11,719 nt of DNA from Planctomycetaceae bacterium (GCA_018658605.1 JABHUV010000038.1:1-11719), one strand, 5' to 3'. Positions 1 through 7,968 are shown, counted from the stretch's first letter. A program made the numbers and translations. The notes: a model not told the origin generated them from the sequence alone.

Positions 1-21
1 CAATTCAACTTAAACGCTTAA

Positions 22-94
<73 letters not shown>

Positions 95-98
95 CTAC

Positions 99-132
99 AA
101 AGCTCACCTACAAAATTGTTGGTGGGCTTTTG
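99..132 (+). terminator. Rho-independent terminator of the tRNA-Lys gene
   Basis: A 10-bp stem pairs 99-108 (AAAGCTCACC) with 121-130 (GGTGGGCTTT), with one G-U wobble. The loop is 12 nt and the stem is followed at once by T residues. It lies 4 nt after the tRNA 3' end, so it most likely sets the end of the tRNA transcript. Confidence 0.85.
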
Positions 133-329
133 TCGTGTTTGCCTCGGATGCTTTTGCAAAAAAGTCGAACTTCGTTACAATTAGTGCAATATGAAACGTA
201 TTGTTAGATAGTTTAGTGGTGATTTGGTCATTGTATTGACACGGTATTAGCAAAGTTATCGCTGATCAGTCCAATTGAACTAGAGTGTTTGTTTAGAGTT
301 AGAAGTTGTTCCGAAAAGGTAATGGTGCT
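133..329. other. Intergenic region before the first operon
   Basis: About 200 bp without a gene between the tRNA terminator and the isomerase start. A TTGACA hexamer at 236-241 would make a good -35 box, but no convincing -10 box sits at the right distance (the best is TATCGC at 257-262, 15 nt away). A perfect 8-bp palindrome CTGATCAG lies at 262-269. A promoter for the downstream operon is expected here but cannot be placed. Confidence 0.4.
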
Positions 330-1154
330 ATGCAATTGTCAGTGTCCGTAAGGATTATCGAGTCTTCGTGTAAGACGAAACTTAATCTGCCCATGGACAG
401 GTTTCTTAAAGCTGTTAGTGCTTCAGATGCAACAGCAGTTTGTATGCGAGCTAGTGCCGCAGGAGTAAAAAGCTATTCCGAATATCGCATTGGCCTTTGC
501 CAGTCGATAGAAGACGCTGGCTTAGTTGTATCGATGGTTACAGCCGATTCCGACGTGCCGCTTAACAACGATCGAGGACCGATGAGTTTACAGAATATCG
601 GTCCGTCTCTCGATGTAGCGGAATCGCTGAATTGTGATTTGATTCGTGTTTGCTTGAAGACAAAAGGTGATATCAAAGCGGCTCAGAAAGCGACTGATGA
701 AGCGGCAGAACGTGGGATTCGTCTCGCGCATCAACTACATACGGCGACGATTTTTGAAGAAGTCGATCAGGTGCTATCTGTTCTGAAGAAGATTAACCGA
801 GAGAACTTTGGGATCATTTATGAACCGGCCAATCTGATGGTCAACGGTCAGTCCTATGCGACCGATACCGTAGAACGACTAGCTCCCCATATTATGAACG
901 TCTACGTGCAAAATCATCGCTTGAATCCAGTAGGCGGGGATTCACTGGAAACCTATTGCCGCGGTGAAGTCCGGTTTGATCATATACCGTTGTGGGAGGA
1001 AGGTGGAGTTGATTTTGGCGAGGTTTTTAAGGCGCTCAAAAAAATAGGCTATGACGGTTACCTTACGATTCACCAAGCCCAAGGAATTCGCACACCCGAA
1101 GATGCAGCTAAGTATATTAATCGCTGTCAAGAGTTTGTTGCTCAATATCAGTAG
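330..1154 (+). CDS. Sugar phosphate isomerase/epimerase-like TIM-barrel protein
   Basis: Predicted cytoplasmic xylose-isomerase-like/AP-endonuclease-2 TIM barrel of 274 residues, a normal length for the family. I chose ATG 330 because AAAAGG (314-319) lies 10 nt upstream and the protein then starts MQLSVSVRI, as first beta strands in this family do. An in-frame TTG at 306 would add 8 residues but has no ribosome site. Landmarks are VCMRAS (37-42), LAHQLHT (132-138), YEPANL (164-169), NVYVQNHR (190-197) and LTIHQ (245-249). E165, H196, H137 and H248 are candidate metal ligands. H248 stands where many relatives have glutamate, so the chemistry may differ. Members isomerise or epimerise sugars and related polyols using a divalent metal. 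The substrate is not deducible. A transporter gene follows 37 bp downstream, which suggests uptake plus first-step catabolism of one carbohydrate (inference). Confidence 0.82.
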   Translation: MQLSVSVRIIESSCKTKLNLPMDRFLKAVSASDATAVCMRASAAGVKSYSEYRIGLCQSIEDAGLVVSMVTADSDVPLNNDRGPMSLQNIGPSLDVAESLNCDLIRVCLKTKGDIKAAQKATDEAAERGIRLAHQLHTATIFEEVDQVLSVLKKINRENFGIIYEPANLMVNGQSYATDTVERLAPHIMNVYVQNHRLNPVGGDSLETYCRGEVRFDHIPLWEEGGVDFGEVFKALKKIGYDGYLTIHQAQGIRTPEDAAKYINRCQEFVAQYQ

Positions 1155-1191
1155 GGTCGCACATACGTTTGGCTACAAAGAGTAAGTAATA

Positions 1192-2745
1192 ATGCCCACA
1201 GCGTCAGCATCACCGCTTACCAAATCTCAATGCGTTTCGATTTTGACGGTAGCCTTTCTTGGTTGGATGTTTGCCGGTGTGCAAATGGGCATTAACGGAA
1301 TTGTGCATCATCCGGCAGCTCGTGATCTGTTAGGTGCCAGCGCGTATAAGGCTGAAGTCGCAAAATGGTCGGGTTGGTTGGTGGTGGCATTTTTACTGGG
1401 AGCCGCCGCCGGTGGGTACTTGTTTGGTTGGGTTGGCGACCGCTTTGGGCGTTCGCGAGCGATGTCTCTGAGTATTGGATGCTATGCTGTTTTTTCTGCC
1501 GTCAGTGTTTTTTCTCCATCTGTTGAAGCCTTCTGGGTGCTCAGGTTTTTGACGTGCATTGGCATCGGCGGAATGTGGCCAAACGGAATGGCGCTGCTAC
1601 AGGAAGCTTGGCCCAACACAGCGAAACCAATTCTAGCCGGAGTGTTGGGGACGTCTGCAAATGTCGGCATTATGTTTTTTGCTGTGTTGTGCATGCAAGT
1701 GGATGTTACGCCGGACCACTGGCATTGGGCGATGTTTGTTGGGGCGAGTCCGATATGTTTAGCCGTCTTGGCGTGGTTTCTCGTGCCGGAGTCGCCGAAA
1801 TGGTTGGCTCAAGAGCAGCACCAATCTGCGACGGGCAAACAGGGTGGAATGAGTGAAGTATTTTCTCCCCCGCATTTGCGGCTAACGATGATTGGCATTG
1901 TGTTAGCGTTTGTTCCATTGTTTGGCGGCTGGGGTGTGGCTAATTGGGCGAACTATTGGTCGGCTGAATTTGATGAACAGGTGTCGGTTACGCAAGAAAT
2001 TGGAGGTGCTGGTTCGCAGACACCTGCTGATACTGGCTCAGACACTTGGCCAGGCGGTGATTGGGAATGCCCGTCCTGTCATCGGGACATTGATCTATGG
2101 GCTTCTAAATGCCCTAATTGCGGGGACGTGTTTGAAGGCCAAGGCCAATTTTGGACTTTTGGGGCAGATGGCGAGATGGTCCGTCACGGACACTGGCCGG
2201 TCAAACGAGAAACGGGTGCCTCCGAAACAAAAAATCAAACAACTTCAAATCTCAAAGCTCAAGCATCGTTTCATCGTTCTTGGCCCGGAGCGATTAGTAG
2301 TTTGCTTGGCGGAGCCTTAGCTTTTTTGTTGGGTCGCCGATTGAGTTATGCATTGCTGTGTCTATTGGCCTTTGCCTGTACCCAATTCTTGTATTCGGTG
2401 CCTGATCCTTCGGCCGATGGTTTCTTATTTTGGGTGCGAGGACTGGGATTTTTCAGCGGATTCTTTTTTGGATGGCTGCCGTTGTGCTTGCCGGAGATGT
2501 TTCCTACGCGTGTGCGGTCGACCGGTAGTGGAGTTAGTTTCAATTTTGGTCGCGTCATCGTCGCTTTGTTAATAATCGTGACTTCCTTGGCACTGAAATC
2601 ATATTTTGAAGGAAGCTACGATCAAGTTGGTCGCGTGTGTGGGTATGTGTATTTACTGGGTGTAGTTGCTGTATTTCTGTTGCCAACAATTACGAAGAAT
2701 AGCGAGCTTGGCGAAGAAGGGTTGCCGCCCGTAGTCGATGTTTAA
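1192..2745 (+). CDS. MFS transporter with a zinc ribbon inserted in the TM7-TM8 loop
   Basis: Inner-membrane secondary transporter of 517 residues, longer than the usual 400-450. Twelve hydrophobic segments can be traced, TM1-6 at about 14-198 and TM7-12 at about 230-500. Motif A (GDRFGRSRA, 82-90) lies between TM2 and TM3, its echo GRR (381-383) between TM8 and TM9, VPESPKW (198-204) after TM6, and PEMFPTRVRSTGSG (434-447) before TM11. These are typical of sugar/organic-acid porters. Between TM7 and TM8 about 110 residues are inserted. They hold a four-cysteine zinc ribbon, CPSC (293-296) and CPNC (307-310), then a WTFGADGEMVRHGHWPV stretch (321-337). Standard MFS topology puts this loop outside the cytoplasm, which is odd for a zinc ribbon. 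AAAGAG about 10 nt before ATG 1192 is the ribosome site. Substrate unknown; the upstream isomerase gene suggests a sugar or sugar acid (inference). Confidence 0.87.
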   Translation: MPTASASPLTKSQCVSILTVAFLGWMFAGVQMGINGIVHHPAARDLLGASAYKAEVAKWSGWLVVAFLLGAAAGGYLFGWVGDRFGRSRAMSLSIGCYAVFSAVSVFSPSVEAFWVLRFLTCIGIGGMWPNGMALLQEAWPNTAKPILAGVLGTSANVGIMFFAVLCMQVDVTPDHWHWAMFVGASPICLAVLAWFLVPESPKWLAQEQHQSATGKQGGMSEVFSPPHLRLTMIGIVLAFVPLFGGWGVANWANYWSAEFDEQVSVTQEIGGAGSQTPADTGSDTWPGGDWECPSCHRDIDLWASKCPNCGDVFEGQGQFWTFGADGEMVRHGHWPVKRETGASETKNQTTSNLKAQASFHRSWPGAISSLLGGALAFLLGRRLSYALLCLLAFACTQFLYSVPDPSADGFLFWVRGLGFFSGFFFGWLPLCLPEMFPTRVRSTGSGVSFNFGRVIVALLIIVTSLALKSYFEGSYDQVGRVCGYVYLLGVVAVFLLPTITKNSELGEEGLPPVVDV

Positions 2746-2750
2746 TGACA

Positions 2751-2775
2751 TGCGTTTGTGTGCCAGAAAAACGCA
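2751..2775 (+). other. Intercistronic hairpin between the MFS and SRPBCC genes
   Basis: TGCGTTT (2751-2757) pairs perfectly with AAACGCA (2769-2775) across an 11-nt loop, within the 66-bp gap after the transporter stop codon. It is followed by A residues rather than T, so it is not a classic terminator. It may modulate mRNA stability or expression of the downstream genes (inference). Confidence 0.35.
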
Positions 2776-2811
2776 CAAAAAACGTGACGGAAATACGAGA
2801 ATAGATAACAA

Positions 2812-3363
2812 ATGATTATCGTGACATACATTGCATACACGGTTGGCATTGGCTTTGGCATTTTGGTGTTGGTATGGATCAGCGGGCACTTTGTACCTCA
2901 AAACATGACTGTGACGCTGTCGAAAACACTGTCAGCAACGACTACCGAAATTTTCGAACCGATCAACGACTTGCGGACTTGGCAAGTATGGAGTGCTTGG
3001 AGTCCCGAGAAGATGAAGGGATATGTGAGTGAATTTAGTGGGCCCGACGGTGGAGTTGGGCAAGTGTGGAAGTGGAGTGAGACAAAATATCCCGGTGAAA
3101 TTGAGATACTTGAGAGCGAGCCTAACCAACGGTTTGTTTATGCATTGAGCATGGAGATGTGGTCTGAGCCGATGATTTCCACCATATCCTTCAAAGAGCA
3201 CGACGGCCAGACGGAAGTGCGGTGGGAAAATGTAGTGGATTGGGGAAGTCGTCCGTTGAGTCGGCTAGTTGGATTTTTATTGGGGAAGCAGATGTTGTTG
3301 GGGTCGCTGAAGTTTGGGTTAAAATCTCTCGAACAACGCGCGAATGAACAAAGAGGCGGATAG
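2812..3363 (+). CDS. Membrane-anchored SRPBCC-family protein, copy 1
   Basis: A 183-residue protein with one N-terminal membrane helix (about 5-25, VTYIAYTVGIGFGILVLVW), followed by a START/Bet v1-like SRPBCC domain of about 140 residues (about 33-175). Family-type features are DLRTWQVWSAWS (53-64), EFSGPDGGVGQVWKW (74-88), a GEIEILESEPNQR strand (95-107) and a long C-terminal helix ending at about 176. SRPBCC folds form a deep hydrophobic pocket that binds lipids, polyketides or other small ligands. No catalytic residue can be assigned. The ribosome site is weak (CGAGA, 11 nt upstream of ATG 2812). It lies 66 bp after the transporter gene and 24 bp before a paralogue, so it is probably co-transcribed. 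The orientation of the domain across the membrane is not determined. Confidence 0.75.
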   Translation: MIIVTYIAYTVGIGFGILVLVWISGHFVPQNMTVTLSKTLSATTTEIFEPINDLRTWQVWSAWSPEKMKGYVSEFSGPDGGVGQVWKWSETKYPGEIEILESEPNQRFVYALSMEMWSEPMISTISFKEHDGQTEVRWENVVDWGSRPLSRLVGFLLGKQMLLGSLKFGLKSLEQRANEQRGG

Positions 3364-3387
3364 GATAACTGAGTAGAAGGAGAAAAT

Positions 3388-3945
3388 ATGTTGCTTCTTT
3401 CTGTGGCTTGGATTCTTGTTCTTTTGCTGATGCTCCTCATTCTTCGTACGGTGCTATCGTTGATTGGGTCTTATTTGCCGGATGAGCACCTGACTGAGGT
3501 GGTCCGAGATTTGCCTATCGGGTTGGACGATGCGTTTCGTGTAATGCGAGATTTAGAGACTTGGCAATCTTGGAGTTATTATTGTTCTGCGCGGCTAGGG
3601 AATTATCAAAGTGAGTTTAGTGGTCCGCGAGTTGGATTGGGTCAAGTTTGGCGGTGGCGTGGAAATCCAATGTCCGGTCACATGGAAATTCGTCAAGAAT
3701 GGTACGGTATGCGGTTGTTGACGTGTGTCGTATGGGATGCGATTTCGGAGTCTAAATGGGATCGAATTGAGTTTGTTCAACATGGTGGCCTGTGCCGAAT
3801 TATTTGGCAAACGTATGGTGATCTTCCAGCAGACCCCATAGAACGTGTATGGGAGGTTCTGTTCGGTCCACGAAAGTTGAATCGAGCGAAGAGGCAATCG
3901 CTTGCTGGTTTACAAGCCTTCATCGAGGAGTCTGCCAATATTTAA
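3388..3945 (+). CDS. Membrane-anchored SRPBCC-family protein, copy 2
   Basis: A 185-residue paralogue of the preceding gene. It has a strongly hydrophobic N-terminal helix (1-30) and then an SRPBCC-like domain. The relationship shows in DLETWQSWSYYC (55-66) and SEFSGPRVGLGQVWRW (75-90), which match the equivalent stretches of copy 1 at most positions. The remainder has diverged strongly, pointing to an old duplication. A good ribosome site (AAGGAG, about 6 nt before ATG 3388) contrasts with the weak one of copy 1, so this copy may be made in larger amounts. It is the last gene of the four-gene plus-strand run. Ligand and function are unknown. The pair may act as a heterodimer or bind related ligands at the membrane (inference). 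Confidence 0.72.
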   Translation: MLLLSVAWILVLLLMLLILRTVLSLIGSYLPDEHLTEVVRDLPIGLDDAFRVMRDLETWQSWSYYCSARLGNYQSEFSGPRVGLGQVWRWRGNPMSGHMEIRQEWYGMRLLTCVVWDAISESKWDRIEFVQHGGLCRIIWQTYGDLPADPIERVWEVLFGPRKLNRAKRQSLAGLQAFIEESANI

Positions 3946-4161
3946 TGATCTTCCCTCAAAAAAGTAGGGACCTTCCTGCGGTGTCCGCTGGGTTCGTTGA
4001 TAAACTTCTACTTCGAATGAACACAAATTCGCCAGAATTATAAATTAACTAAAAACTGAGCTCGGCAACTCTCCTAGCATCTTAGAAGGTGTCTGATATA
4101 ATTAAGCGGTAGATTAAATTTGGCATGTTGTGCAGAAGGCGTGAATCAAGGAAACCATGCG
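3946..4161. other. Intergenic region between the two plus-strand units
   Basis: 216 bp without a supported gene. It begins with a weak 5-bp hairpin (TCCCT 3952-3956 with AGGGA 3966-3970, 9-nt loop, no T tract), a poor terminator candidate. It ends with the extended -10 promoter reported separately. The in-frame TTG at 4120 is not a credible start because it has no ribosome site and would break the signal-peptide pattern. Confidence 0.5.
4094..4102 (+). promoter_or_regulatory. Extended -10 promoter for the FGE-like/nadE unit
   Basis: TGATATAAT (4094-4102) is a perfect extended -10 element: TG, one base, then TATAAT. No good -35 hexamer lies 16-18 nt upstream (CTAGCA at 4074-4079), as is common for extended -10 promoters. 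Transcription would start near 4109, leaving a leader of about 53 nt before ATG 4162. Identification rests on consensus only. Confidence 0.5.
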
Positions 4162-5379
4162 ATGATTTTGAAAATGATGGCCCAAAAAGGGATGGCCACA
4201 CCTGTGCTGGCTCTGTTTGCAATGCTGATTTTTAACGGCTCAAGTACTTACGCGGAGTTGCCTCACGCGGTGGTTGCTGAAAAACCGGCAAATGGACCGG
4301 CAGTGAAGGTTACTCAGGGATTTATGATTCCTTATACCGCTAAGATTCCTGGCACTGATGTGACTTACAAAATGATTCCTATCCCAGGTGGGGTGGTTCA
4401 GGTGGGAAGCCCAGTTAGTGAAGCGGGTCGCGAAGATTCAGAAGGCCCTCAAGTTGAAGTTGAGATCAAACCATTTTGGATGTCTCAATACGAGTTGACA
4501 TGGGCCGAATATAAGGCCTATATGGCAGTGCACGATGTCTTCAAAGGATTTGAAACTCATGGGATGCGTCAGATAACCGAAAAGCACGATGGACTAATCA
4601 TTTCGGCGCCATCGAACCTCTACGATCCCACATTTACTTTCGTTAACGGTGAGGCATTAGACCTGCCGGCTGTTTCGATGAGCCAATACGCGGCTAAACA
4701 ATATACCAAGTGGTTGTCATTGATTAGTGAACGATTCTATCGATTGCCGACGGAAGCCGAGTGGGAACATGCGTGTCGAGCGGGCACAAAGACCGCCTTT
4801 TCATTTGATGGTAAAGCGGACAAATTGGATGATTATGCTTGGCACTACGGCAATGCAGAGGAAACAACACACGCAGTGGGTGAAAAACTTCCCAACCCAT
4901 GGGGCTTATACGACATGCATGGTAACGTTGCTGAATGGGTGCTCGATGCAATGAATGCCGATGGGTTTGCAGTGTTGAAGAAGATTCAAGCCAAGCGATT
5001 GACGGTAGACCAAGCACTGATTAAGTCCGATAAATTATATCCACGTGTTTGCAAGGGCGGATACTATGATGTTGATGCCGCAGCATGTCGTAGTGCCTCG
5101 CGGTTAGCGTCGAGTGATGATGAATGGCGTCAAGAGGATCCTAACATTCCGCTGAGTCCTTGGTGGTTTACTAGTGGTCCTTCCTTGGGCGTAGGTATGC
5201 GAATCATCCGGCCACTGGCTCAGCCCGCAAATGGAAAACGTGAACAATATTGGCATGCGGATACTGAGGGTATACGTTTCGATGTTGAGTATCGCATCGA
5301 TGAAGAAGGTCGCGGTGCCCGTGGTTTCGTTGACCCAGAGCTTCCTCAAGCAACGAAAATTTTACAGTCCAAGCAATGA
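4162..5379 (+). CDS. Secreted formylglycine-generating-enzyme-like (FGE-sulfatase domain) protein
   Basis: 405 residues from ATG 4162, which is preceded by AAGGAA (4148-4153) and starts a clear signal peptide (1-31, KMMAQKG, hydrophobic core, then SSTYA before the likely cleavage). The FGE/SUMF1 fold follows: MIPIPGG (71-77), MSQYELTWAEYKAY (107-120), RLPTEAEWEHACRAG (194-208), GLYDMHGNVAEW (248-259), CKGGYYDVDAAACRSASR (297-314) and GVGMRIIR (343-350). True FGEs oxidise a sulfatase cysteine using two cysteines in the GGS-x-x-C motif. Here the first is V304 and only C309 remains, so this is probably not a sulfatase activator. It is more likely a sugar-binding or unknown-function member of the superfamily. 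About 55 extra C-terminal residues are unassigned. The stop codon overlaps the nadE start by 4 bp, so the two are translationally coupled. Confidence 0.85.
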   Translation: MILKMMAQKGMATPVLALFAMLIFNGSSTYAELPHAVVAEKPANGPAVKVTQGFMIPYTAKIPGTDVTYKMIPIPGGVVQVGSPVSEAGREDSEGPQVEVEIKPFWMSQYELTWAEYKAYMAVHDVFKGFETHGMRQITEKHDGLIISAPSNLYDPTFTFVNGEALDLPAVSMSQYAAKQYTKWLSLISERFYRLPTEAEWEHACRAGTKTAFSFDGKADKLDDYAWHYGNAEETTHAVGEKLPNPWGLYDMHGNVAEWVLDAMNADGFAVLKKIQAKRLTVDQALIKSDKLYPRVCKGGYYDVDAAACRSASRLASSDDEWRQEDPNIPLSPWWFTSGPSLGVGMRIIRPLAQPANGKREQYWHADTEGIRFDVEYRIDEEGRGARGFVDPELPQATKILQSKQ

Positions 5380-7361
5380 AGTCAATCAAGTTAGCCGCCG
5401 CTGCGCTGAACCAAACTCCGTTGGATTGGGATGGTAATGTATCGCATATTCTGGCGGCGATTGAGCAAGCCCGGGACGAACATATTCATGTTCTTTGTTG
5501 TCCAGAGTTGTGTATCACTGGCTATGGCTGTGAGGATGCGTTCATGGCTACGGGTGTCCATGAAACAGCTCTAGAAATGCTCGCAGTAATAATTCCGGCA
5601 ACCAAATCCATGATGGTTTGTGTAGGGCTGCCCGTGTCGTTTGAGGGGAATTTATACAGCGCCGCTGCTGTTATCGCAGATGGTGCGTTGATAGGTTTTG
5701 CGGTGAAACAAAACCTCGCAGGTGACGGTCTGCATTATGAGCCACGGTGGTTTACAGCATGGGAGACTGGGCGCATCGAAGAGTTGCTTTTTGGTGGTGT
5801 TCCATATCCTTTAGGCGATCTGATTTTTCAGTGCAGTGATGTACGCATTGGATTTGAAATATGCGAGGATGCTTGGGTTGAAGACCGACCTGGCCGTAGA
5901 TTGGCGGCTCGTGGTGTCGATGTGATATTGAATCTTAGTGCCAGCCATTTTGCATTTGGTAAACATCAAGTGCGACAGCAGTTTATCGTGGAGGGTACGC
6001 GTGAATTTCAAGTTGCCTACGTGTATGCAAATTTACTTGGCAATGAGGCTGGACGAGCTATCTACGATGGGGACACGATGATTGCTAGCGGCGGTGAAAT
6101 ATTCGCTTCTGGACCTCGCTTCTGTTATCGTGATTGCATTTTGACGTCTGCCGTCGTAAACGTTGCCACTGCCGTAACCAAGGGTACTGAACACGAGTCC
6201 AAGCAAACCGGAGTCGTTTGTTGCGAGGTCGAATTTCTTGCTGAGAATGAGTCGTGTAACAAGATTGTCCGTGGCGAGTGGGAAGACAGTTCGCATTTAA
6301 AGGAAGAGGAGTTTGCTCGTGCGATCGCCCTCGGTTTGTTCGACTATCTCCGCAAAAGTGCATCTCGTGGATTTGTTGTGTCGCTCAGTGGCGGAGCGGA
6401 TTCGGCGGCTGTAGCAACGTTGGTGGCCTTGATGGTTCAATTTGCTGAGCAAGACATCGGTGTGGCGGAACTGGCTGTACGTCTTCGCTTGAATCTGGAT
6501 AATGATAACTTTACGGATCCGGCTAATTCAAAGGTTGTGGTGAGGGAAATCATACAAGAGTTATTGTGGTGTGTATATCAAGCGACTCGCAATAGCACGG
6601 ATGTAACCCGCAATGCTGCTGTAGCAGTGGCTGACGGCTTAGGGGCGACGTTTTTTGCTATCGATGTTGATTCACTGGTGGCGGATTATACTCAAAAAGT
6701 GAGTGACGTGTTGGGCCGCACATTACAATGGGAAACAGATGATCTAGCGCTGCAGAATATCCAAGCTCGGGTCAGATCGCCGAGTGTGTGGATGCTTGCC
6801 AACGTACGCGGGGCATTATTATTGGCGACAAGTAATCGCTCAGAAGCCGCGGTTGGGTATACCACGATGGATGGCGATACTTGCGGCGGTATTGCTCCGA
6901 TTGCAGGTATCGACAAGGCCTTTTTGCGACACTGGCTGAAATGGATGGAAATAACGGGCCCGCAAGGACTGAGCCCAGTGAGTGAGTTACAACAGGTGAA
7001 CGCTCAGCAACCAACTGCGGAATTACGCCCAGTGGGTGAGAATCAAACGGATGAATCTGATTTAATGCCGTATGAAGTTTTGGATTTAATCGAACGGTTA
7101 GCGATACGCGACAAAATGATGCCTCAAGAAATTATTGAAGTTTTGGTGACAGATTCGGTGGTGGTGTCGCGGCGGGTAGATCGACGCCAAGTGATTGAAT
7201 GGATTAAGCGATTTTTTACATTGTGGTCGCGGAATCAATGGAAACGCGAAAGGTTTGCCCCATCGTTTCACGTAGATGACGAGAATCTAGATCCCAAAAC
7301 ATGGTGCCGTTTCCCAATTCTCTCTGGTGGTTTTTGCCGTGAACTTGAGCAATTAGAATAG
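5376..7361 (+). CDS. nadE: Glutamine-dependent NAD+ synthetase
   Basis: Cytoplasmic enzyme that makes NAD+ from deamido-NAD+, ATP and glutamine-derived ammonia, the last step of NAD biosynthesis. At 661 residues it has the size of two-domain synthetases. The N-terminal nitrilase-like glutaminase domain (about 1-280) shows the triad E44 (PELCITGYG), K111 (FAVKQNLAGDG) and C163 (FEICEDAW). The C-terminal synthetase domain (about 310-661) has the ATP-pyrophosphatase P-loop SLSGGADSAA (336-345), RVRSPSVWMLANVRGALLLATSNRSE (465-490) and YTTMDGDTCGGIAPIAGIDK (495-514), the substrate-binding part. ATG 5376 overlaps the preceding stop in an ATGA arrangement. No strong ribosome site precedes it, so it probably relies on translational coupling to the secreted FGE-like protein, an unexpected partner for nadE. 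No terminator is evident in the 138 bp after it. Confidence 0.95.
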   Translation: MKSIKLAAAALNQTPLDWDGNVSHILAAIEQARDEHIHVLCCPELCITGYGCEDAFMATGVHETALEMLAVIIPATKSMMVCVGLPVSFEGNLYSAAAVIADGALIGFAVKQNLAGDGLHYEPRWFTAWETGRIEELLFGGVPYPLGDLIFQCSDVRIGFEICEDAWVEDRPGRRLAARGVDVILNLSASHFAFGKHQVRQQFIVEGTREFQVAYVYANLLGNEAGRAIYDGDTMIASGGEIFASGPRFCYRDCILTSAVVNVATAVTKGTEHESKQTGVVCCEVEFLAENESCNKIVRGEWEDSSHLKEEEFARAIALGLFDYLRKSASRGFVVSLSGGADSAAVATLVALMVQFAEQDIGVAELAVRLRLNLDNDNFTDPANSKVVVREIIQELLWCVYQATRNSTDVTRNAAVAVADGLGATFFAIDVDSLVADYTQKVSDVLGRTLQWETDDLALQNIQARVRSPSVWMLANVRGALLLATSNRSEAAVGYTTMDGDTCGGIAPIAGIDKAFLRHWLKWMEITGPQGLSPVSELQQVNAQQPTAELRPVGENQTDESDLMPYEVLDLIERLAIRDKMMPQEIIEVLVTDSVVVSRRVDRRQVIEWIKRFFTLWSRNQWKRERFAPSFHVDDENLDPKTWCRFPILSGGFCRELEQLE

Positions 7362-7499
7362 ACGCTGCTACAGGCATTAATGATAGTAGAGAATGGTTGG
7401 CGGCGGATTTTTTATACATGAGCTCCGGTTGTTTGGGAATAGGTCAGATTTGCTTATGAATTGCTGACGACGATTCGCGACCCGGCTGTATGTGAGGAT

Positions 7500-7922
7500 T
7501 TAAGCGTTGATAGAACAACGTTTACAGAAAGTGAGTTGGTTACCTCGGTCGTTGTATAGAACTTCGTCCATAAATGCTCGCATCAAGACAATCCCTCGGC
7601 CGCTGGGTTTGTCCAAGTTCTCAAAATCGGTGGGATCGGGAACTTCCTCGGGATTAAACCCAGACCCTTCATCTTCGATCGTGACCCGAATCATACAGTC
7701 GTCGAGCAATTGACACTCGACTTTGACTTGTTTGGCTGGATTGAGTTGGTTACCGTGTTTGACAGCGTTTGCCAGTCCTTCTTCTAATGCTAGTTGCAGA
7801 TCGGGTAGGTCCCCATCGCTCACGCCATTTTTTAACCATATTTCCATAATCTGTTGTTGAATCGATGCGGATTCATGCAGGTTGCTGGAGAATGATTGGC
7901 TAAATAACATAGTTTCTGACAT
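7500..7922 (-). CDS. RsbW-like serine kinase / anti-sigma factor (HATPase)
   Basis: A 140-residue GHKL ATPase of the anti-sigma serine-kinase type. I chose ATG 7922 (MSETMLFSQS), which gives the normal length for the family. A TTG at 8000 would add 26 residues, would read through a strong hairpin and has no ribosome site, so I reject it. The N box is LALEEGLANAVKHGN (45-58, N52 for magnesium). G1 is EDEGSGFNP (83-91) and G2 is GRGIVLM (108-114). Such kinases bind and silence a sigma factor and phosphorylate their STAS partner on serine, releasing it from that partner. The STAS gene lies immediately upstream on the same strand. The target sigma factor is not in the window. Confidence 0.9.
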   Translation of the reverse strand: MSETMLFSQSFSSNLHESASIQQQIMEIWLKNGVSDGDLPDLQLALEEGLANAVKHGNQLNPAKQVKVECQLLDDCMIRVTIEDEGSGFNPEEVPDPTDFENLDKPSGRGIVLMRAFMDEVLYNDRGNQLTFCKRCSINA

Positions 7923-7968
7923 GGTGTTTCTGTAATACGTTGTAACTGGATTTACGCCGCTCAGGCGA

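Noticed and set aside
236..262. TTGACA at 236-241 as a promoter
   Set aside because: No acceptable -10 box at a suitable distance; a single hexamer is expected by chance.
306..329. TTG 306 as the start of the isomerase gene
   Set aside because: No ribosome site precedes it, whereas ATG 330 has AAAAGG 10 nt upstream and begins with the expected first beta strand.
3952..3970. 5-bp hairpin after the second SRPBCC gene as a terminator
   Set aside because: Stem is too short and lacks a following T tract.
4120..4161. TTG 4120 as the start of the FGE-like gene
   Set aside because: It would place 14 polar residues before the signal peptide and has no ribosome site. ATG 4162 has AAGGAA in place.
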